Assembly (NCBI GenBank): GCA_003216415.1
Contig: QCIY01000003.1
Span: 1 to 64,000, forward strand
Direction: 5' to 3'
Length of the DNA: 64,000 nucleotides
From: Prochlorococcus sp. AG-402-O16
GTDB taxonomy: Bacteria; Cyanobacteriota; Cyanobacteriia; PCC-6307; Cyanobiaceae
Each line of letters starts with the position of its first letter. Position 1 is the stretch's first letter. Both the position numbers and the translations under genes were made by a program. Below, piece after piece: positions 60,435 to 64,000 of this stretch. The notes beneath the pieces were generated by a model. The model ran no database searches. It worked only from the letters and a program-made list of their open reading frames with translations, and was not told the DNA's origin.

Positions 60435-60680
60435 TTATAAAGAATCAGCTAAAGTCCACCACCCAGCAGCAGGGCCTATAAATCTCACTACAATCCATAA
60501 GATAACTAACCCTCCGATTCCAAACCAACTGGCCTTAATACTTAATTTAATTAGGTTATCTCTTTGATTAATTGTAAAGGGAAGCCATTCAAATAATCTT
60601 GGAGACTCATCAATTTTATTTTTAGGATTATTTTTTTTTGGAGGTAAACCAAGTGTTTTACGTCTTTTTGCTTCTCCCAT
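60435..60680 (-). CDS. DUF2839 small membrane protein
   Basis: An 81-residue protein with the N-terminal MGEAKRRKTLGLPPKK, a WLPFT stretch, and one membrane helix (about residues 50-71, WFGIGGLVILWIVVRFIGPAAGWW). These are the marks of DUF2839, a cyanobacterial family of unknown function. It begins at an ATG and lies between recA and the DinG-like gene. Confidence 0.8.
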   Translation of the reverse strand: MGEAKRRKTLGLPPKKNNPKNKIDESPRLFEWLPFTINQRDNLIKLSIKASWFGIGGLVILWIVVRFIGPAAGWWTLADSL

Positions 60681-60709
60681 ATTTCTTTAGTTATTTACAA
60701 AATCATAAC

Positions 60710-62158
60710 TTAATCAAAAGGTAGCATAAAGTTAATTTTTTTTGAGGGTTGAATGTTTTGCAAAAGTAATCTTCCCCAGTTTCTTTTATTTGCTCTTCCA
60801 TCTAAGATTATTAACTTACCTGAATTTCTTCTTAAAGGAGAAATAGATCTTTCAAGTTTAATTCTAGCTTGAGGAAGAAAGAAGTCTCTAAACCAATCTT
60901 GAGAAAGCTTCTTTTTATGCGAGACTGTAATTGCATTAATAGGTTCTGACATATTTGGAATAGGAAGTAAAGGAATGATAATTTGTTCGGGAATTTGAAT
61001 TAAATAAGAATTCATAATCCACCAGTCGAAACTAGAGCAAAGAATTTCATTTTTACCAGAGGGTATTGTCTCTAGCAATACCCTCTTCCCGTACTTAGAA
61101 GCTAATTCTGTAGCAATATTAGTTTTTAAATCAATATCATCAGATAAAACTAAAGTTAAACCCTTTCTAAAAAGTATTAACTTTTTGCATTTATCCAAGA
61201 TTGAAATGGTAAAAAGAGGATTATTAGGAAGCAACTGTTTAGAGGGTATATATAATGAAATCTTTTTCTCTTCAAAATTACTTTTAAAATTAATAACCAA
61301 GTCAATATCTAAATTGTGTTTTTTAAAGTACATTTGGAAAAAATTATCTTTTCTCAATGCTGATAAAAAAATAAATTTATTATTTGAAAAAAATTCCTTA
61401 ATGTGAGAAAGTTCATCTATTGGCTGCAAATACAAAGTCCAATCTAAATTTGTATCGTTTAACTTTACCCAGCACGCCCAACCTTCAGATAATGCTTTGT
61501 TAACCCTTAAAAATTTATCAGAAAAAAAAGAATTTTCATGAAAAAAGTTTGAAAAAAAACTAATTTCTTTTTCATTTAAATTGATATAACTATTTCCTAA
61601 GATCTTTCTCATGAAGAACTTTTTCTTCAATGAATCATATACTTTTATAAATTTTTGATTGATTAATTCAAATTCATTAAAATTTTTTGTCCAATCCTTT
61701 TTAAGTAAAGAAATCCTAAAATGATTTTTTAAATCATGTTTTATATCCTCAATTCCAGAATAAACTATTCGATGATTTCTAAGATTACGAGAATTCGGAT
61801 CATTAAGTAAATTTTGGATTGTTATCAAACGAATATGATGATTTGCAAAAATAAGTTGATCATTTTTCAAAATAAAATTAAAACCTAGATTTCTCAATGA
61901 ATCAATCTGAAATTGGCTTATAAATTGAATTTTTTCTTTAGATAAAATAAAAGTTGAATCCTCTTCCTTTAAAAATAAAGAAATCAAAATTGGAGGTAAC
62001 CAATCATAGCTAGAGAAGATTTCTGAATTAATTAGATATGTAGAATCATTTTCAATACATTTGGAAATTATTCTCCCAAAAGAATATATGTGTTCCCACC
62101 TAATACTTTGATCTCTCAAAAAATTTTTCAAATATTGATGACTTAAAATTTCAAGCAT
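60710..62158 (-). CDS. DinG-like protein with degenerate helicase motifs
   Basis: A 482-residue soluble protein. The C-terminal third resembles the second RecA-like domain of XPD/DinG helicases: INAITVSHKKKLSQDWFRDFFLPQARIKLERSISPLRRNSGKLIILDGRANKRNWG corresponds to motifs V-VI (usual QGxGRxIR reads ERSISPLRR). In the N-terminal half I find no Walker A (GxGKT) and no DEAH box, and no iron-sulfur cysteine set. It may be a non-ATPase relative that still binds DNA or a partner. Members exist in marine cyanobacteria as putative helicases, by my recollection. The DinG relation itself is inference from one region. Confidence 0.6.
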   Translation of the reverse strand: MLEILSHQYLKNFLRDQSIRWEHIYSFGRIISKCIENDSTYLINSEIFSSYDWLPPILISLFLKEEDSTFILSKEKIQFISQFQIDSLRNLGFNFILKNDQLIFANHHIRLITIQNLLNDPNSRNLRNHRIVYSGIEDIKHDLKNHFRISLLKKDWTKNFNEFELINQKFIKVYDSLKKKFFMRKILGNSYINLNEKEISFFSNFFHENSFFSDKFLRVNKALSEGWACWVKLNDTNLDWTLYLQPIDELSHIKEFFSNNKFIFLSALRKDNFFQMYFKKHNLDIDLVINFKSNFEEKKISLYIPSKQLLPNNPLFTISILDKCKKLILFRKGLTLVLSDDIDLKTNIATELASKYGKRVLLETIPSGKNEILCSSFDWWIMNSYLIQIPEQIIIPLLPIPNMSEPINAITVSHKKKLSQDWFRDFFLPQARIKLERSISPLRRNSGKLIILDGRANKRNWGRLLLQNIQPSKKINFMLPFD

Positions 62159-62253
62159 TTATAATTAATTTAAATTCAAATACATACAAAATTTATGAAC
62201 CTAATATACAAAAAATTGGTATCAATATAGGAGGGTCTTGAATTAATCAATCT

Positions 62254-63093
62254 ATGAAAATTGGAATAGTAGGATTAGGTTTAATTGGCGGTTCTTTAGG
62301 ATTAAAACTCCAAAGTCTAAATCATACAATTTATGGAATAGCAAATAATGAATTGAATGAAAAAAAAGCTAAGGATAAAAAACTTGCAAATTTTGTTAGC
62401 TGTGATCTGGGCTTATTAAAAAAATGTCAGCTAATAATCTTAGCATTGCCTATCAAAGATTTGATCAGTCCGTCTCAACAATTAGTAGCATCAATACCTA
62501 AGGAAACAATACTAACTGATGTAGGCTCTGTAAAAGAACCAATTGTAAATACATGGGAAAATTTACATCCTCTATTTATTGGATCTCATCCAATGGCAGG
62601 AACAGAAAAAAAAGGAGTTGATTCAGGTTTTGAAGGTCTTTTTACACAGGCAAAATGGATTATTACCCCAACACAAAATAGTGATTTAAATTCAGTCAGA
62701 ACTATTTCCGAGCTCATAAAATCAATGGATTGCGAAATTTTCCAAGCTACGCCAAAAGAGCATGATGAAGCAGTATCTCTAATTTCTCATTTGCCTATAT
62801 TTTTAGCTTCTGCCCTCATAGAAACTGCACAAACAAAAAATAATCAATCTTTATTAGATCTCACGCAAAAATTAGCTGCTACAGGATTTGCTGACACTTC
62901 AAGAGTTGGCGGAGGCAATGAACAACTAGGCTTAGATTTAGCTATTTTTAATCAGATTAATGTTTTAAATTCCATAAATAATTTTAAAAATAAGCTAAAT
63001 ATACTGGAATCTCTTATTAAAGAGAAAAATTGGGATTTACTTTCTAAAAAACTTGCTGAAGCAAAAGAAAACAGACAAAATTTTATAAACTAA
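62254..63093 (+). CDS. tyrA: Prephenate/arogenate dehydrogenase
   Basis: A 279-residue tyrosine-pathway enzyme. The nucleotide-binding motif is GIVGLGLIGGSLG (near residues 4-16), followed by LTDVGSVK, GSHPMAGTEKKG and a helical C-terminal domain with EHDEAVSLISHLPIFLASAL and GFADTSRVGGGN. Cyanobacterial TyrA often uses arogenate and NADP. The ATG at 62254 has its only strong purine site (AGGAGGG) 18 nt upstream, so the start is slightly uncertain. It overlaps the next convergent gene by 11 bp. Confidence 0.93.
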   Translation: MKIGIVGLGLIGGSLGLKLQSLNHTIYGIANNELNEKKAKDKKLANFVSCDLGLLKKCQLIILALPIKDLISPSQQLVASIPKETILTDVGSVKEPIVNTWENLHPLFIGSHPMAGTEKKGVDSGFEGLFTQAKWIITPTQNSDLNSVRTISELIKSMDCEIFQATPKEHDEAVSLISHLPIFLASALIETAQTKNNQSLLDLTQKLAATGFADTSRVGGGNEQLGLDLAIFNQINVLNSINNFKNKLNILESLIKEKNWDLLSKKLAEAKENRQNFIN

Positions 63094-64000
63094 AGTTTTC
63101 TATGCCTTTAGAAGCTAAAATTTGCCTTGAAACCATTAATGCAGACTGACTAACACCTGCAGTCCCCTCTCCTGGATAAATCGAATCTCCACATAACCAT
63201 AAACCTTCAAAAGGTGTCCTGCTTGATAATCCAAATAAACCAAAAATATCTGGATTTTGACCAAGCCCGCCCACTATTCCATTAGGTCTTTTTGTCCATT
63301 TTTCAAAGCCCAATGGAGTTGCTAATTCTCTATGTAGCCATTTTTCAGGATCAATATTAAATTGACTTTCCAATTCAAGCGATATTTTTTTCATGAAACC
63401 ATTTTTCTTCTTTAAGTAAGTTTGTTTATCTAGATCAAACCAATCTTTAGTTTTGGTAAAGATACTGGCAATTAAAGTAACCTCTCCTTTTGGAGCTCTT
63501 CCATCACCATCATCACTAATTGATACAAATAACGAACAAAATTCTTTCGAAACAAATTGATAATGATTGGAGAATATTTTTTTAATATGTTCCTTTTTTA
63601 ATGCTGAATAAAAAACTACAGCTCCACTTGGATCAGGCAAATTTTTAAGTCGATTTTTATAATTTTTTTTTCTTTCTAAAGAATATTTCAAATGCTTGAG
63701 CAAAGATTGTGGAGGCGCGGTATAAATCACATCTTTTGCTTGGTAAATAAATGATTTTTTTTTCGAATTAGCAGATACTTGCCAACACATATTTACGTCG
63801 TCAAAAGTTATAGAATTAACTTCTTGTCCAAAAATTAATTTAACTCCAGTTTTAATCAATGAACTTTCTAATGATTCACTTAAAGACTGCATAGATTTTT
63901 TAAGATGCCACAGACCATGTGGCTGTTGACACATCTGAAGAACAGTAGATCCATATAATGCTGCGGTATTATAAACGTCCTCTTGAGAATAAAGTTTTAG
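63083..64000 (-). CDS. CrtD/CrtH-type carotenoid oxidoreductase, 5' part outside window
   Basis: The C-terminal 305 codons of an FAD-dependent amine-oxidase-type enzyme; the frame is open to base 64000. Upstream of the internal ATG at 63934 it continues LKLYSQEDVYNTAALYGSTVLQ, matching the middle of CrtD/CrtH proteins. The C-terminal FAD motif is LWLCGDSIYPGEGTAGVSQSAL. It is either a C-3',4' desaturase-like or a prolycopene isomerase-like protein; the missing N-terminal half is needed to decide. Confidence 0.8.
   Translation of the reverse strand, partial: LKLYSQEDVYNTAALYGSTVLQMCQQPHGLWHLKKSMQSLSESLESSLIKTGVKLIFGQEVNSITFDDVNMCWQVSANSKKKSFIYQAKDVIYTAPPQSLLKHLKYSLERKKNYKNRLKNLPDPSGAVVFYSALKKEHIKKIFSNHYQFVSKEFCSLFVSISDDGDGRAPKGEVTLIASIFTKTKDWFDLDKQTYLKKKNGFMKKISLELESQFNIDPEKWLHRELATPLGFEKWTKRPNGIVGGLGQNPDIFGLFGLSSRTPFEGLWLCGDSIYPGEGTAGVSQSALMVSRQILASKGIENFSL

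Noticed and set aside
1-64000. CRISPR array, insertion sequence, prophage or defence island
   Set aside because: No spaced direct repeats, transposase, inverted-repeat-bounded element or phage structural gene was found; the single recombinase-like gene has a degenerate active site and no element around it.

Overview
The window looks like part of the chromosome of a high-light-adapted Prochlorococcus (marine picocyanobacterium). It is AT-rich and tightly packed, and it mixes a complete oxygenic-photosynthesis signature (psaA-psaB, psaL, psaI, ndhN, ferredoxin-dependent glutamate synthase, ldpA, a CrtD/CrtH-type carotenoid oxidoreductase) with typical cyanobacterial genes (dapL, the CbiG-CobJ fusion, DUF3493, DUF1997 and DUF2839 proteins, an Sll0418-like quinone methyltransferase). 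Genus-level assignment is inference from gene content, order and composition; no database was searched.

Layout: 1-7.6 kb holds the 3' part of infB, a DUF3493 gene, tRNA-Thr, then two envelope-type glycosyltransferases and a radical SAM protein. 7.6-14.9 kb holds clpS, dapL, the overlapping pair rne-rnhB, a DUF1997 gene, pheA, a methyltransferase and a Lon-substrate-binding-domain protein. 14.9-19.6 kb is the str operon on the minus strand (rpsL-rpsG-fusA-tuf-rpsJ). 19.8-25.6 kb holds gltB with a tightly coupled YciI-like gene, and lipA. 25.6-28.5 kb is the most accessory-looking stretch: a degenerate serine-recombinase-like protein, a 70-residue acidic protein, a class-A beta-lactamase-like protein and an NlpC/P60 peptidase. 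28.5-35.4 kb is photosystem I (psaL, psaI, psaB, psaA) with a GT2 glycosyltransferase and a small membrane protein between. 35.7-40.4 kb holds cbiG-cobJ, a HAD protein, tRNA-Ser, alr and an HNH endonuclease gene. 40.4-56.5 kb is one long minus-strand run, the S10-spc-alpha cluster from rplC to rplQ followed by truA, rplM, rpsI, rpmE and prfA. 56.7-64 kb holds ndhN-ldpA, tRNA-Gln, a HAD protein, recA behind an SOS box, a DUF2839 gene, a DinG-like protein, tyrA and the end of a carotenoid oxidoreductase gene.

The ribosomal cluster makes most of the translation apparatus with secY, adk and rpoA embedded. Several of its intercistronic gaps contain clean inverted repeats that do not look like terminators. 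L31 and L36 have both lost their zinc-binding cysteines. Two genes (psaI, rpmJ) are only 37-38 codons long. I found no CRISPR array, insertion sequence or prophage. I did not find a clearly new multi-gene system. The best candidates for something undescribed are the recombinase-like/small-acidic-protein pair at 25.9-26.8 kb, the decapitated methyltransferase-glycosyltransferase at 4.8 kb, the Walker-A-less DinG-like protein at 60.7 kb, and the RNA hairpins between ribosomal genes.
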